From Alloyangia pacifica (lineage in GTDB: Bacteria > Pseudomonadota > Alphaproteobacteria > Rhodobacterales > Rhodobacteraceae), in the NCBI RefSeq assembly GCF_900116195.1, contig NZ_FOZW01000026.1, positions 1 to 36,140 of the forward strand: 36,140 nucleotides of DNA, in the 5' to 3' direction. The translations under genes were made by a program, and so were the position numbers. Every line of letters begins with the position of its first letter. The first letter of the stretch is position 1. The notes below the pieces were generated by a model. The model was not told the DNA's origin and did not search any database. It saw only the letters and a list, made by a program, of their open reading frames with translations. This document shows positions 1 through 10,720 of the stretch, piece by piece.

Positions 1-507
1 GCCGGGGTTGGCGATGGTCTCGCAGAAGAGCGCGCGGGTGTTCTCGTCGATCGCCGCCTTCACCGCGTCCAGATCGTCGGTGTCGACGAAGCTGGCCGAC
101 CAGCCGAAGCGGCGGATGGTCTGGCTGAACTGGGTGATCGTGCCGCCATAAAGCCGCGAGGACGAGACGATGTTGCAGCCCGGCGCCATCAGCGGGAAGA
201 GCGCCATGATCTGCGCCGCGTGACCCGACGAGCAGGCGATGCCGCCGGCGCCGCCTTCGAGCGCGGTGACCCGGGCCGCCAGCGCCGAGACCGTGGGGTT
301 GGTGAGCCGCGAGTAGATGTAGCCGACCTCTTCGAGGTTGAAGAGCCGTGCCGCGTGGTCGGCATCACGGAACACGTAGGATGTGCTCTGGTAGATCGGC
401 ACCTGCCGCGCGCCGGTGGCGGCGTCGGGCTCGGCACCAGCATGGACGGCGAGCGTGTCGAAACCGGGAGTCCGGCCGGGAATCTCGTCGGGGGTCTTGT
501 CGGTCAT
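1..507 (-). CDS. O-acetylhomoserine aminocarboxypropyltransferase-like (MetY), 3' part outside window
   Basis: Only the N-terminal 169 codons are inside the window; the gene runs off the left edge. The protein reads as a Cys/Met-metabolism PLP-dependent enzyme: an early IYQSTSYVF stretch, then YSRLTNPTV (the Y-x-R-x-x-NPT signature that contacts PLP phosphate) and SSGHAAQI. Family knowledge: MetY makes homocysteine from O-acetylhomoserine and sulfide in the cytoplasm; close relatives use O-succinylhomoserine (MetZ) or act as gamma-lyases. The GFDTLAVHAG opening and the lack of a gap after it favour MetY. The start ATG (505-507) is supported by AGGAGG about 7 bases upstream. The Schiff-base lysine lies beyond the window, so activity cannot be checked. 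It follows acpP in the same direction, but 810 bases and a terminator separate them, so it is probably its own unit. Confidence 0.88.
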   Translation of the reverse strand, partial: MTDKTPDEIPGRTPGFDTLAVHAGAEPDAATGARQVPIYQSTSYVFRDADHAARLFNLEEVGYIYSRLTNPTVSALAARVTALEGGAGGIACSSGHAAQIMALFPLMAPGCNIVSSSRLYGGTITQFSQTIRRFGWSASFVDTDDLDAVKAAIDENTRALFCETIANPG

Positions 508-1260
508 GTAGGTCCTCCTCCTTACGTTGCGGCACGTTAGGCAACCAAAGCGGCGGCGGCAATGCCGGAGGGCATGGGCCGAGCTTTCGGCCAAAGATGC
601 CTGACTCGGTTGCTCCGCGCGGGCCGAACGGGCCGCGAAGCTTCGCTGAGCGCTCCTTCGCAGGTCACGATGCCCGCAGACCCGTAGAAGTGCCAGAGGA
701 CGCCTCGGTGAGGGGCACGCCAGGCCCGCATCCTGGATGCGCCTCCGGCCTGCCGCTGCGCCGGGTGATCCCGGTTTCCGCCCTGAGCGCGCCAGCCATT
801 GTTCTGGCGGCTCGGCAAGGCCGCTTCGAGGGCCTCCTGCCGCCCTTCCCGTGTCGCTGGCCTGGAGCGCTGGCTCGCCGGACTGGTCTTGCTCGGCAGC
901 TCTGTGTGGGCGACGCGGTCTGCAAGCTCAGCTGCCGCTTCGCCTCGGGCAGGGTCGCCCGAAGCCGGTTCATGAGAGCCCGCTCACCCCTCTTCCCGGC
1001 TTGGCGAAGCACCAGGGCCCGTGCGCGGGACTTGCCCGGCTCGGTCGCAGAAGTATCGACGGCGGACCGGGCCACCGCGAAAGCCGGAACGAAACGCGCC
1101 TGCACGCCGTCCTTGTGGTGCCTAGTGGTTCCTGTTGGTTCGGCCCGAGGGCCTGGGCCCCTGCGCCCCGTGCCGGCACCTGCGGCCAGGGTGGTTCGCG
1201 CAAGACGCCACGACGCATGCCGGCTGGCCGCGCCTGCCGCGAGCCACGCACGTGCAAACG
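508..1260. other. Long non-coding stretch between acpP and the MetY-like gene
   Basis: About 750 bases with no convincing gene. Open frames exist on both strands, but they are low-complexity, rich in Arg, Ala, Pro and Gly, lack a good ribosome binding site, and resemble no family I recognise; that is usual for GC-rich non-coding DNA. The promoter of the MetY-like gene should lie within the part nearest 510. It may hold decayed accessory DNA, but I see no repeat or transposase signature. Confidence 0.5.
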
Positions 1261-1291
1261 CAAAACGGCGCCCGCGAGGGGCGCCGTCTGC
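1261..1291 (-). terminator. Rho-independent terminator of acpP
   Basis: Read on the minus strand, an ACGGCGCC arm and a GGCGCCGT arm flank a short C/G-rich loop, followed by TTTTGCG. It begins about 27 bases after the acpP stop codon, the expected place for an intrinsic terminator. Confidence 0.75.
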
Positions 1292-1317
1292 AACTCCGGT
1301 GACGGAGTCGGAAAAGC

Positions 1318-1551
1318 TCAGGAGGCTTCTTTGATGAACTTCACAGCATCGCCGAAGGTCTGGATGGTCTCGGCTGCGTCATCGGGGATCTCGATGCCGA
1401 ACTCTTCTTCGAAGGCCATGACCAGTTCCACGGTGTCGAGGCTGTCTGCGCCCAGATCGTCGATGAAGGAGGCGCTCTCGGTCACCTTGTCTTCTTCAAC
1501 GCCCAGGTGCTCAACCACGATCTTGCGCACGCGATCAGGGATATCGCTCAT
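1318..1551 (-). CDS. acpP: Acyl carrier protein
   Basis: A 77-residue acidic protein that carries growing acyl chains as a thioester on 4'-phosphopantetheine during type II fatty-acid synthesis. The attachment site is Ser37 in [12 protein letters not shown], the canonical ACP motif, and the length is standard. The start ATG (1549-1551) has GAGGACAG just upstream; an in-frame extension to about 1701 exists but would give a non-homologous, low-complexity N-terminus and is rejected. fabG lies 219 bases upstream on the same strand, as in the usual fab cluster. The usual downstream fabF is missing: an intrinsic terminator and a MetY-like gene follow instead. High expression from its own promoter in the 1552-1770 gap is likely but not visible as a clear -35/-10. 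Confidence 0.97.
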   Translation of the reverse strand: MSDIPDRVRKIVVEHLGVEEDKVTESASFIDDLGADSLDTVELVMAFEEEFGIEIPDDAAETIQTFGDAVKFIKEAS

Positions 1552-1770
1552 TCTTCTGTCCTCACAATGTGTCTGGGCCGAGCGGCCCGTCTTTGCCCTT
1601 GCCCCAGCGGGGTGGCTGCTCAATCCGCCCGGAACCGGGCAACGTAACCCCGGAAGACCCGGGAAAGACCAGACCGGCGCGTCTGCACCGACCCGATCCA
1701 AGTTCCTGCGCGCCTATAGCATAAGCTCGCAGGATGGCAAACGCTTTCCGCCGCACCCTGGGGTACGTGG

Positions 1771-2508
1771 TCAGAGCATTGCCATACCGCCGTTCACATG
1801 CAGCGTCGCGCCGGTGACATAACCAGCTTCCGGGCTGGAAAGATAGAGGACAGCTGCGGCAATTTCATCGGCGGTGCCCATGCGGCCCGCGGGGATCTGC
1901 CCCATGATGCCGGATTTCTGCTCGTCGTTGAGCTTGTCGGTCATCGCGGTCTCGATGAAGCCCGGGGCCACGGCATTGGCGGTGATCCCGCGCGAGGCGA
2001 CCTCATAGGCCAGCGACTTGGTCATGCCGACGAGGCCGGCCTTGGCCGCGGCGTAGTTGCCCTGGCCGGGGTTGCCGGTGGCGCCGACGATCGACGAGAC
2101 GTTGATGATGCGGCCCCAGCGCGCCTTCATCATGCCGCGCAGCACGCCCTTGCAGAGCTTGAAGTTGGCGGTGAGGTTGACGTCGATCACCGACTGCCAC
2201 TCCTCGTCCGACATGCGCATGAAGAGGTTGTCGCGGGTGATGCCGGCGTTGTTCACCAGGATATCGACCGAGCCCATCGCGTCTGCCGCCTGCTTCGGCA
2301 GCGCCGCCACGGCCTCGGGGTCGGACAGGTTGCAGGGCAGCACGAAGGCGCGCTCACCGAGCTCCGCGGCCAGCTCCTGCAGCGGCGCCTCGCGGGTGCC
2401 CGAGAGCCCCACTGTCGCGCCCGCGCCATGGAGCGCCTTGGCGATGGCACCGCCGATGCCGCCCGAAGCGCCAGTGATCAGCGCGTTTTTTCCCGTCAGA
2501 TCGAACAT
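1771..2508 (-). CDS. fabG: 3-oxoacyl-[ACP] reductase
   Basis: A 245-residue short-chain dehydrogenase that reduces 3-oxoacyl-ACP to 3-hydroxyacyl-ACP with NADPH, the first reduction of each elongation cycle in fatty-acid synthesis. The Rossmann motif TGASGGIG is at residues 13-20, NNAG at 86-89, and the catalytic Ser139, Tyr152 and Lys156 sit in NVSS and NYAAAKAG. Length and C-terminus (GYVTGATLHVNGGMAML) match FabG. The ATG at 2506-2508 (protein begins MFDLTGKNAL) is preferred over a frame-open extension to 2559; GAGGGG lies about 14 bases upstream, somewhat far. acpP follows on the same strand. fabD, the usual upstream neighbour, is absent: a divergent serine hydrolase begins at 2661 instead. 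Confidence 0.96.
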   Translation of the reverse strand: MFDLTGKNALITGASGGIGGAIAKALHGAGATVGLSGTREAPLQELAAELGERAFVLPCNLSDPEAVAALPKQAADAMGSVDILVNNAGITRDNLFMRMSDEEWQSVIDVNLTANFKLCKGVLRGMMKARWGRIINVSSIVGATGNPGQGNYAAAKAGLVGMTKSLAYEVASRGITANAVAPGFIETAMTDKLNDEQKSGIMGQIPAGRMGTADEIAAAVLYLSSPEAGYVTGATLHVNGGMAML

Positions 2509-2660
2509 AAGGTCCGTGCCCCTCTGCTTTGCCGTAAATCGTCCCGGGCGATATGGCATCCCCGCCGCTCTCGGGCAAGGGTCAGCACCCGCCTGCCGTG
2601 CAGCCCGTGCCCCCGGCCATGCCGCTGGGCCACCGGAGAGACAGATGCTATGCAGGCGAC

Positions 2661-3587
2661 ATGACTGCCGAAACGCCGCTCATCACCTGCCGCATCGCCG
2701 ATGGCGCGCCCGAGATGTGCGGCGGCACCGGTCGCGAGATCCTGCCCTACTGGAGCTTCACCAAGACCGTGTTGGCCATCTGTGCGCTGAAGCTGGTCGA
2801 GACCGGGGCATTGCACCTCCACCGGCCGATCGAGGGGCCGATCGAGGGGCTGCCTGACGGGACGCCTGGCGGGGCAGCCTTTACGATGCGCCAACTGCTC
2901 GATCATACCGCGGGGCTTCCGGACTATTTCACCCTGCCCGGCTACCGCGCCGCGGTGGCGGCGGACGAGGAACCCTGGCCGCGCGAGAGGCTGTACGCGG
3001 AGACCATGGCCCAGGGTCGGCTCTTTGCACCGGGCGCCGGGTGGGCCTATTCCAACCTCGGCTACATGCTCGTGCGCGGCCTTATAGAGCAGGCGGCGGG
3101 CGAGAGCTTCGCCACCCTCGTCGCCCGCGTCATCGCCGCCCCTCTCGGGCTGAAGAGCCTGTCACTCGCCACCGACCGCGCGGATTTCGCTCGGGTGCCC
3201 TGGGAGGGCGCGCAGCGCTACCATCCCGGCTGGGTCTATCACGGCTGCCTGACCGGCACCGCGCCCGACGCGGCCCGACTGCTGCACGCGCTATTCACCG
3301 GTGCCCTGCTGGCGCCGGAGAGCTTTCGGCAGATGAAACTCCGGCATCCGCTCGGCGGCGCCATCGAGGGCCGCCCCTGGACCGACTGCGGCTATGCGCT
3401 CGGGTTGATGAGTGGGCGCTGTGGCGACGCCGGGCGCGCCATAGGACATTCCGGGGCCGGACCGTTCTGCGCCAACGCGGTCTATCATTTCCCCGACGCA
3501 CCCCGCCCGGTCACCGTCGCGAGTTTCGGACGTGGCCCCTCGGAAGCCGCCGCCGAACATGCCGCCGCGCGGCACAGCCTCGGTTAA
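2661..3587 (+). CDS. Serine hydrolase, beta-lactamase/DD-peptidase (class C-like) family
   Basis: A 308-residue penicillin-binding-protein-like serine hydrolase. Visible motifs in order: SFTK at residues 32-35 (SxxK, nucleophile Ser32), LLDHTAGLPDY (typical of the family), YSN (YxN), and GHSGAG near the C-terminus in place of KTG. Family members include esterases, D-aminopeptidases and class C beta-lactamases, so the substrate cannot be named. No signal peptide is seen, so it is probably cytoplasmic, which argues against a secreted beta-lactamase. The ATG at 2661 was chosen because homology-like sequence starts there; the ribosome binding site is weak, and a longer start at 2553 would add a non-homologous stretch. 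It is divergent from fabG with about 150 bases between them. Confidence 0.85.
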   Translation: MTAETPLITCRIADGAPEMCGGTGREILPYWSFTKTVLAICALKLVETGALHLHRPIEGPIEGLPDGTPGGAAFTMRQLLDHTAGLPDYFTLPGYRAAVAADEEPWPRERLYAETMAQGRLFAPGAGWAYSNLGYMLVRGLIEQAAGESFATLVARVIAAPLGLKSLSLATDRADFARVPWEGAQRYHPGWVYHGCLTGTAPDAARLLHALFTGALLAPESFRQMKLRHPLGGAIEGRPWTDCGYALGLMSGRCGDAGRAIGHSGAGPFCANAVYHFPDAPRPVTVASFGRGPSEAAAEHAAARHSLG

Positions 3588-4146
3588 CACCGAAAGCCTT
3601 CCCGCTGCGCTGCGCATGCCCCGGAGAGCGCGAAAACCCGTTCTGTGCACGGCGGATAGCTCCCTCCGAATGGGTACCGCCATGCCCTTCAACGCCCGGT
3701 CCGGCGCGGAAACCCGACAGAAATCCTCGGCCCAACCTACCCGACAAAATCAGTCAACTAATTGATTTTCTGCATTTTTTTTGCGCCCCCTCTTGCACGA
3801 CCGGTCTGGGCAGGCTATCCAACAGGCAAGATAGCGAGCCAGCCCAGACGCCAGCCAGCCATCCAACTCCCGCCAGCCGGACATCGCCGCGACCCAGCCT
3901 CCAGAACCGGGGCGAGGCAGCCACGCAGTCCCTGCCAGCGAAGCGGAGGCCTCCCGCGCGCCTTGCGGTCGAAAGCCCCTAACATATCCCGCTGAATTTT
4001 CTGCCTGCGCCAATTCGCAGGCCCACCCGATCCGTCGCGAACGGCCACGGACTCAACTCCGCTCAGCGAGCCACCAAAGGCCGCATTGCCGGGTCACGAA
4101 AGCGCCTCGGCGGCAGGTCTCGGAGAGATGAACAGGAAGGTGAACT
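3588..4146. other. Gene-free stretch after the serine hydrolase
   Basis: About 560 bases without a supportable gene. It holds an AT-rich hairpin with a T-run near 3746-3782, described separately, and a small 7-bp inverted repeat at 4003-4022. Open frames on both strands are short, compositionally biased and unlike any family I know. Confidence 0.5.
3746..3782 (+). terminator. Possible intrinsic terminator after the serine hydrolase
   Basis: AAAATCA (3746-3752) and TGATTTT (3763-3769) form a 7-bp AT-rich stem with a 10-base loop, followed by CTGCA and eight T residues. The stem is weak and lies about 160 bases after the stop codon, so this is only a possibility. Confidence 0.35.
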
Positions 4147-4231
4147 TGGTGCGGGTGGAGGGACTTGAACCCCCACGCCTTGCGGCGCCAGAACCTAAAT
4201 CTGGTGCGTCTACCAATTTCGCCACACCCGC
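4147..4231 (-). tRNA. tRNA-Leu, anticodon UAG
   Basis: Read on the minus strand, the acceptor arms GCGGGTG and CACCCGC pair, followed by discriminator A and a genomically encoded CCA. The anticodon arm is CCAGA-TTTAGGT-TCTGG, giving anticodon TAG, which reads CUN leucine codons. A long variable arm (CGCCGCAAGGCG), expected in tRNA-Leu, precedes the T arm with GGTTCAAGTCC. The gene stands alone between the serine hydrolase and the Hint-domain gene. No integrase or attachment-site repeat was seen beside it. Confidence 0.95.
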
Positions 4232-4401
4232 ACGCGGGCGCGCAAGGCGCCCGGATCGGGCGGATCTCTAGCAAAGAGCCACGGGCGAGGCGAGAGGAAA
4301 AATCACCACCTGGAAATCACGGCGGAGAAATCTGGCGACATTAACATCTGCTTGACGTACGGTCTGGCAAAAAGAGGCAGTGACACAGCAGGACGGCGCC
4401 C

Positions 4402-4940
4402 ATGGAACCGAAAACGGTCCGGCGCGACGACGGGGGACTTCCCGCGCGCCAGATAGACTCTGTTCACGGGGATGGTCCCGTGCTCAACGCCCTTGTGGCC
4501 GGCACCCGGGTGCTGACACTCGAGGGGGCTCTCCCCGTTGAATACCTGTCGCCCGGAGATCGCGTGATCACCCGCGACGGCGGCGTCGCCACGCTCACAT
4601 GTGCGCAGCGTCTGAAACGGCGCCTCCCGCTTGTGGCGATCCGCGCCGGCAGTCTCGGCAACGCGCGGCCCGAGGGCGAGGCGCTGCTGCCCGCCGCGCA
4701 GCAGATCCTTCTGCGCGACTGGCGCGCCAGCGCGCTCTTCGGCGCCAGCCAGGCGCTGGTCCCGCTGGATCGGCTGACTGACGGCTACTTCGTGCGCGCC
4801 GCCGGCTGTCATTCGGTTCAGCTTGTCGCGCTGAGCTTCACCGCAGCGCACATCATATATTGCGACGGGCTGGAATTGGCCTCGGCCCGCCCGGTGATTC
4901 CGCCGACGCGGCCCTCCGCCCACCCGGATCGCCCGACCGC

Positions 4941-4944
<4 letters not shown>
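4402..4944 (+). CDS. Hint-domain (Hint_2-type) protein, nucleophile missing
   Basis: A 180-residue protein built on a Hint (Hedgehog/intein) fold. GTRVLTLEGALPVEYLSPGD (residues 34-53), followed by RVITRDGG, matches the opening strands of the Hint_2 domains common in Rhodobacterales. In self-splicing or autoprocessing Hint proteins a Cys or Ser sits four residues before this Gly-Thr; here that position is Ala30 (NALVAGT), so autocleavage looks impossible. The family is often fused to extracellular repeat proteins; here it stands alone, without a signal peptide. ATG 4402 has AGGA nearby upstream. It converges on nnrE/nnrD, and the two stop codons share the CTAG at 4941-4944. Role unknown. Confidence 0.75.
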
Positions 4945-6996
<2,052 letters not shown>

Positions 6997-7015
6997 GCCG
7001 AAATCGCCCTGCGCT

Positions 7016-7049
7016 GTCTTCCGCCCGCCACCGGGACGGGGCGGAAGAC
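7016..7049 (+). promoter_or_regulatory. Hairpin between glnB and glnA
   Basis: GTCTTCCGCCC (7016-7026) and GGGCGGAAGAC (7039-7049) form a perfect 11-bp stem with a 12-base loop in the intercistronic gap. No T-run follows, so it is not a simple terminator. It could be an RNA processing or partial-readthrough element that sets glnB and glnA levels separately (inference). Confidence 0.5.
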
Positions 7050-7096
7050 CTCACACCAGAACACACCGGACCCAAGTACAGAAAGGGAAGAAGGGA

Positions 7097-8503
7097 ATGA
7101 GCAAGGACGCAGTTCTCAAGCTTATTAAGGATGAGGACGTAGCCTACGTCGACATCCGCTTTACCGACCCGCGCGGCAAGCTCCAGCACGTGACCGTCAT
7201 CGCCGATCTCGTCGACGAAGACTTCCTCGACGAAGGCTTCATGTTCGACGGCTCGTCGATCGCCGGCTGGAAGTCGATCGAAGCTTCCGACATGAAGCTC
7301 ATGCCCGACACCGAAAGCGCCTACATCGATCCGTTCTACGCCGAGAAGACGCTCTGCCTGCACTGCTCGGTCGTCGAACCCGACACCGGCGAAGCCTACG
7401 ACCGCGACCCGCGCGGCACCGCGGCAAAAGCAGAAGCCTACCTGATCTCCTCGGGCATCGGCGACTCGGCGTTCTTCGGCCCGGAAGCTGAATTCTTCCT
7501 GTTCGACGACGTGAAGTACTCGGTCACCCCGAACAAGATCTCGGCAGAAGTCGACGCGGACCACGCCGCGTGGAACACCGACGCCGACTTCGAGATGGGC
7601 AACCTGGGCCACCGTCCGACCTACAAGGGCGGCTACTTCCCGGTGAACCCGATGGACGACGGCCAGGACATCCGTTCCGAGATGCTGTCGACCATGAAGC
7701 GCCTCGGCATGAAGGTCGACAAGCACCACCACGAAGTTGCGACCTCGCAGCACGAGCTGGGCCTGATCTTCGGCACGCTGACCAAGCAGGCCGACGAGCT
7801 GCAGAAGTACAAGTACGTCATCCACAACGTGGCACAGGCCTACGGCCGTTCGGCAACCTTCATGCCGAAGCCGATCAAGGGCGACAACGGCTCGGGCATG
7901 CACGTGAACATGTCGATCTGGAAGGACGGCAAGCCGCTCTTCGCAGGTGACAAATACGCGGACCTGTCGCAGGAAGCGCTGTACTTCATCGGCGGTATCT
8001 TGAAGCACGCGAAGGCCCTCAACGCCTTCACCAACCCGGCGACCAACTCCTACAAGCGTCTGGTTCCGGGCTATGAAGCCCCCGTTCTGCGCGCCTACTC
8101 GGCACGCAACCGCTCGGGCTGCGTCCGTATTCCGTGGACCGAATCGCCGAAGGCAAAGCGTGTGGAAGCCCGCTTCCCCGACCCCGCGGCAAACCCCTAC
8201 CTGTGCTTCGCAGCGCTCCTGATGGCCGGCCTCGACGGCATCAAGAACAAGATCGATCCGGGCGAAGCCATGGACAAGAACCTCTACGACCTTCCGCCGG
8301 AAGAGCTCGCAGAGATCCCGACCGTCTGCGGCTCGCTGCGTGAAGCACTGACCGAGCTGGAAGCCGACATGGACTTCCTGCTGGCCGGCGACGTGTTCAC
8401 CAAGTCGCAGGTCGAAGGCTACATCGCTCTGAAGATGGAAGAGCTGGAAGCCTACGAAATGACCCCGCACCCCGTGGAATTCGCGCTGTACTACAGCTGC
8501 TGA
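7097..8503 (+). CDS. glnA: Glutamine synthetase, type I
   Basis: A 468-residue dodecameric enzyme that makes glutamine from glutamate, ammonia and ATP; the entry point of ammonia assimilation. [30 protein letters not shown] and [10 protein letters not shown] line the active site. Tyr397 in NLYDLPPEE is the adenylylation site used by GlnE, so this is the GS-I-beta type under PII-GlnE control, in line with the glnB next to it. Length matches the family. ATG 7097 follows a purine-rich AGGGAAGAAGGGA that serves as ribosome binding site. A strong terminator follows 23 bases after the stop codon. Confidence 0.98.
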   Translation: MSKDAVLKLIKDEDVAYVDIRFTDPRGKLQHVTVIADLVDEDFLDEGFMFDGSSIAGWKSIEASDMKLMPDTESAYIDPFYAEKTLCLHCSVVEPDTGEAYDRDPRGTAAKAEAYLISSGIGDSAFFGPEAEFFLFDDVKYSVTPNKISAEVDADHAAWNTDADFEMGNLGHRPTYKGGYFPVNPMDDGQDIRSEMLSTMKRLGMKVDKHHHEVATSQHELGLIFGTLTKQADELQKYKYVIHNVAQAYGRSATFMPKPIKGDNGSGMHVNMSIWKDGKPLFAGDKYADLSQEALYFIGGILKHAKALNAFTNPATNSYKRLVPGYEAPVLRAYSARNRSGCVRIPWTESPKAKRVEARFPDPAANPYLCFAALLMAGLDGIKNKIDPGEAMDKNLYDLPPEELAEIPTVCGSLREALTELEADMDFLLAGDVFTKSQVEGYIALKMEELEAYEMTPHPVEFALYYSC

Positions 8504-8526
8504 TCCCGCTCCTGCGGAAGAAAATA

Positions 8527-8552
8527 AAAGGCGCCCTGCGGGGCGCCTTTTT
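8527..8552 (+). terminator. Rho-independent terminator of glnA
   Basis: GGCGCCC-TGCG-GGGCGCC forms a 7-bp GC-only stem with a tetraloop, preceded by AAA and followed by TTTTT. It lies directly after glnA. Confidence 0.92.
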
Positions 8553-8646
8553 CATGCCGGAATTCTGCCCTGCAATCTCCAGATTACCCTAAGAGTGTAT
8601 TGCTAGAGGGAATTTCTACCTCACGAGATACAGAGGAATTTTCAGC

Positions 8647-8871
8647 ATGAACAAGGATTTCGCAGGGCGACTCGACAGGGTGACCCCGCCGGGACAGGCG
8701 CAAGGCGCGCCAGCGACACCGGCAGAGACCCTCGTAGGCGACCCCGACGACGATGATCGCGCACGCCGGCGACGCACGCAGCGCCTGGTGCTGCTCACCT
8801 TCAGCTTCGTCACGCTGTTCTCGCTGGTCGGGATGATCATCACCCGGGCGGTCGAAATCACCTCCCTCTGA
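8647..8871 (+). CDS. Small single-pass membrane protein, unknown
   Basis: A 74-residue protein. Residues 1-38 are polar and end in an acidic DPDDDD run, residues 39-46 are basic (RARRRRTQ), and 47-66 form one hydrophobic segment (LVLLTFSFVTLFSLVGMIIT). The arginine cluster before the membrane segment predicts the N-terminus in the cytoplasm. ATG 8647 has AGAGGA 10-15 bases upstream, which supports translation. It stands after the glnA terminator and about 140 bases before a lytic transglycosylase gene. I recognise no family. Confidence 0.6.
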   Translation: MNKDFAGRLDRVTPPGQAQGAPATPAETLVGDPDDDDRARRRRTQRLVLLTFSFVTLFSLVGMIITRAVEITSL

Positions 8872-9014
8872 GGTCGCCCATCCACCGCCCTGCCTGCCGC
8901 TGCGGCATGCGGCAGACTCCCGCCGCGTGGCTTCGCGTCCGTCCGCCGTCCCTTTCCGCATCAGGGTTGCCGCACTACCTTGCTGCGGCATATGCGTTTG
9001 TTCGGAGGTCCAAG

Positions 9015-9821
9015 ATGCGTCGCACCCTATTGAAATTCCTGGCGGCAGCCACGCTGTCCCTGTCCGCCGGCGCCGCCGTGGCCGCGAGCTGCGGCAATAC
9101 CTCGGCAGGATTCGATGCCTGGAAACGCGAGTTCGCCGCCGAGGCCCAACGCGCCGGTGTCGGCCAGCGCGGCATCGACGCCCTGATGAGCGCCGGCTAC
9201 TCGAGCTACACGATCAAGGTCGACCGCAGCCAGAAGGGCGTGAAATACCCGCTCGACGAGTTCATCCGGATCCGCCTCGGCTCGGTGGACGGTTTCGCTG
9301 CGCAGGTGCGCAAGCGCCGCGACCAGAATCCGCAGTTCTTCAGATCGATCGAACAGCGCTACGGGGTACCTGCAGGAATCCTGCTGGCGATTCACGGCAT
9401 GGAGACCGGATTCGGCCGCACCATGGGCAATGTCCCCGTGGTCTCCTCGATCACCACGGTGGCCTATGACTGCCGCCGCGCCTCCTTCTTCACGCCGCAT
9501 GCGATTGCCGCGCTGAAAATGGTGGACCGGGGCATGCTGTCGCCGTCACAACAGGGCGCCGCCCACGGCGAGCTTGGCCACACCCAGTTCCTACCGGGCA
9601 ACGCGCTGCGCTACGGCGTCGATGGCAACGGCGACGGCCGCGTCGATTTCTACAACCAGTTCGATGCGCTCGCCTCCACCGCCAACTTCCTGCGCCAGAA
9701 AGGCTGGCAGCCCGGGCAGCCCTTCGGTCAGGGCACCGCGAACTTCCGCGTGCTGAACGAATGGAACGCCGCCACCGTCTATCAGCAGGCCATCGCGCTG
9801 GTGGCTCAGAAAGTCGGCTGA
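9015..9821 (+). CDS. Lytic murein transglycosylase, MltB family
   Basis: A 268-residue secreted enzyme that cleaves the MurNAc-GlcNAc bond in peptidoglycan with formation of 1,6-anhydroMurNAc. A signal peptide covers about residues 1-23 (basic start, hydrophobic core, AVA-A cut site). It lacks a lipobox, so it is probably soluble in the periplasm. The catalytic Glu130 sits in HGMETGFGR, and GHTQFLPGN is the family's second motif. The family's C-terminal peptidoglycan-binding domain is absent, which makes this the short form. ATG 9015 follows GGAGGTC closely. Confidence 0.92.
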   Translation: MRRTLLKFLAAATLSLSAGAAVAASCGNTSAGFDAWKREFAAEAQRAGVGQRGIDALMSAGYSSYTIKVDRSQKGVKYPLDEFIRIRLGSVDGFAAQVRKRRDQNPQFFRSIEQRYGVPAGILLAIHGMETGFGRTMGNVPVVSSITTVAYDCRRASFFTPHAIAALKMVDRGMLSPSQQGAAHGELGHTQFLPGNALRYGVDGNGDGRVDFYNQFDALASTANFLRQKGWQPGQPFGQGTANFRVLNEWNAATVYQQAIALVAQKVG

Positions 9822-9951
9822 TTTACACTTATGCAACCCGGGGTGGTCGAAATTTATTAATATCGCCCATCCCGGGACCCGTTTGAGACAAAGTTCCTCC
9901 TCATTTCCCGCGCAAGATTCGGGGGAAAGACGTGTCAGAAGGAACACTTGG

Positions 9952-10689
9952 ATGACGGGCAAAGCCCCCTACGCGGCCCTCTACCTGCCCGAAGCGGCAA
10001 CCCCGGACCTCGTGCAGCTGCTCAAGACTGCCGGCAAGACACTGCTGGCCCTCGACAACAGCTCCGGGCGCCCGCTGCTGGTGTCGCGCCGCCGCCTGGC
10101 CCTGATGGGCGATCGCCTGGGGCTGTGCCTGACGCATTTCGACGGCAAGCGGGGCACGCCGCGAATCGTCCTGCGGGTGCTGAGCCGCGAAGGCGGCGTC
10201 GCCCGGGGGCCGAACGCCATCGCGCTGTTGCTCGAAGCGGTGCGCCGCCTCTCGCCGCTCTGCGCGGCGACCGAGATCGAATGGCTCTCTCCCCGCACCC
10301 GCCTGGCGCCCGAGACCCTGCCCGATCAGCTCAACCGCGCGCCGCGCAAGCGCCTCGCGCCGATCGATATTGTCGCCGAAGAGCTGCTGGCCGACGGCAT
10401 CCGCCAAGCGATGACCGCCACGCTCATCCCGCCGTCGGAAACCCCGGGCTGGGGCCGCGCTGGTCTTCCCGCTGTCATCCCGCAGACCGACCCTGCCAAA
10501 ACCCGGCTGACGCTCGCGGCCTGGGCGATGACCGGCCTTATGGCGATGCTGAGCTTTCCGGTCGCACTTGTGGTCGCGGCGTTCGGCCTGCGCCGCGGCA
10601 TGGACTTCCGCCGGGTGACGCAGGCGCTCTGCCTGACGGTCCTCGGGGTATCTCTGAGCGATGCCGGGCTTCTGACCCTGCCGCACTAG
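9952..10689 (+). CDS. Membrane-anchored protein of unknown function
   Basis: A 245-residue protein. Residues 1-180 are soluble and mix short hydrophobic strands with basic stretches. Residues 186-213 and 224-243 form two C-terminal membrane segments joined by a basic loop (LRRGMDFRR), so the large N-terminal domain should face the cytoplasm. ATG 9952 has AGAAGGA about 9 bases upstream; the frame is open further up to 9883, but that part has no ribosome binding site. It converges with the DUF3445-like gene, only 14 bases apart. I recognise no family. Confidence 0.7.
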   Translation: MTGKAPYAALYLPEAATPDLVQLLKTAGKTLLALDNSSGRPLLVSRRRLALMGDRLGLCLTHFDGKRGTPRIVLRVLSREGGVARGPNAIALLLEAVRRLSPLCAATEIEWLSPRTRLAPETLPDQLNRAPRKRLAPIDIVAEELLADGIRQAMTATLIPPSETPGWGRAGLPAVIPQTDPAKTRLTLAAWAMTGLMAMLSFPVALVVAAFGLRRGMDFRRVTQALCLTVLGVSLSDAGLLTLPH

Positions 10690-10690
10690 C

Positions 10691-10720
10691 GCGTGTCCGG
10701 CCTCTAGGGCGTGTCCGGCC
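10691..10720. repeat. Short tandem duplication at a convergent gene end
   Basis: GCGTGTCCGGCC occurs at 10691-10702 and again at 10709-10720, an 18-base period. The second copy encodes the last residues of the DUF3445-like protein (GPDTP then stop). The first copy repeats that end, including a second in-frame-looking TAG. It looks like a small slippage duplication between two convergent genes. Confidence 0.6.

Noticed and set aside
665..1105. Open frame of 146 codons on the minus strand in the acpP-metY gap
   Set aside because: No ribosome binding site, composition biased to Arg, Ala and Pro, no family resemblance; overlaps equally long frames on the other strand, as expected in GC-rich DNA.
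1083..1110. EcfG promoter in the acpP-metY gap
   Set aside because: GGAAC is followed at about 17 bases by CGTC rather than CGTT, and no gene starts downstream.
4003..4022. Terminator for tRNA-Leu
   Set aside because: The 7-bp hairpin GCCTGCG/CGCAGGC has no T-run on the minus strand and lies 125 bases away.
4147..4231. Integration site at the tRNA-Leu gene
   Set aside because: No integrase gene and no direct repeat of the tRNA 3' end was found in the window.
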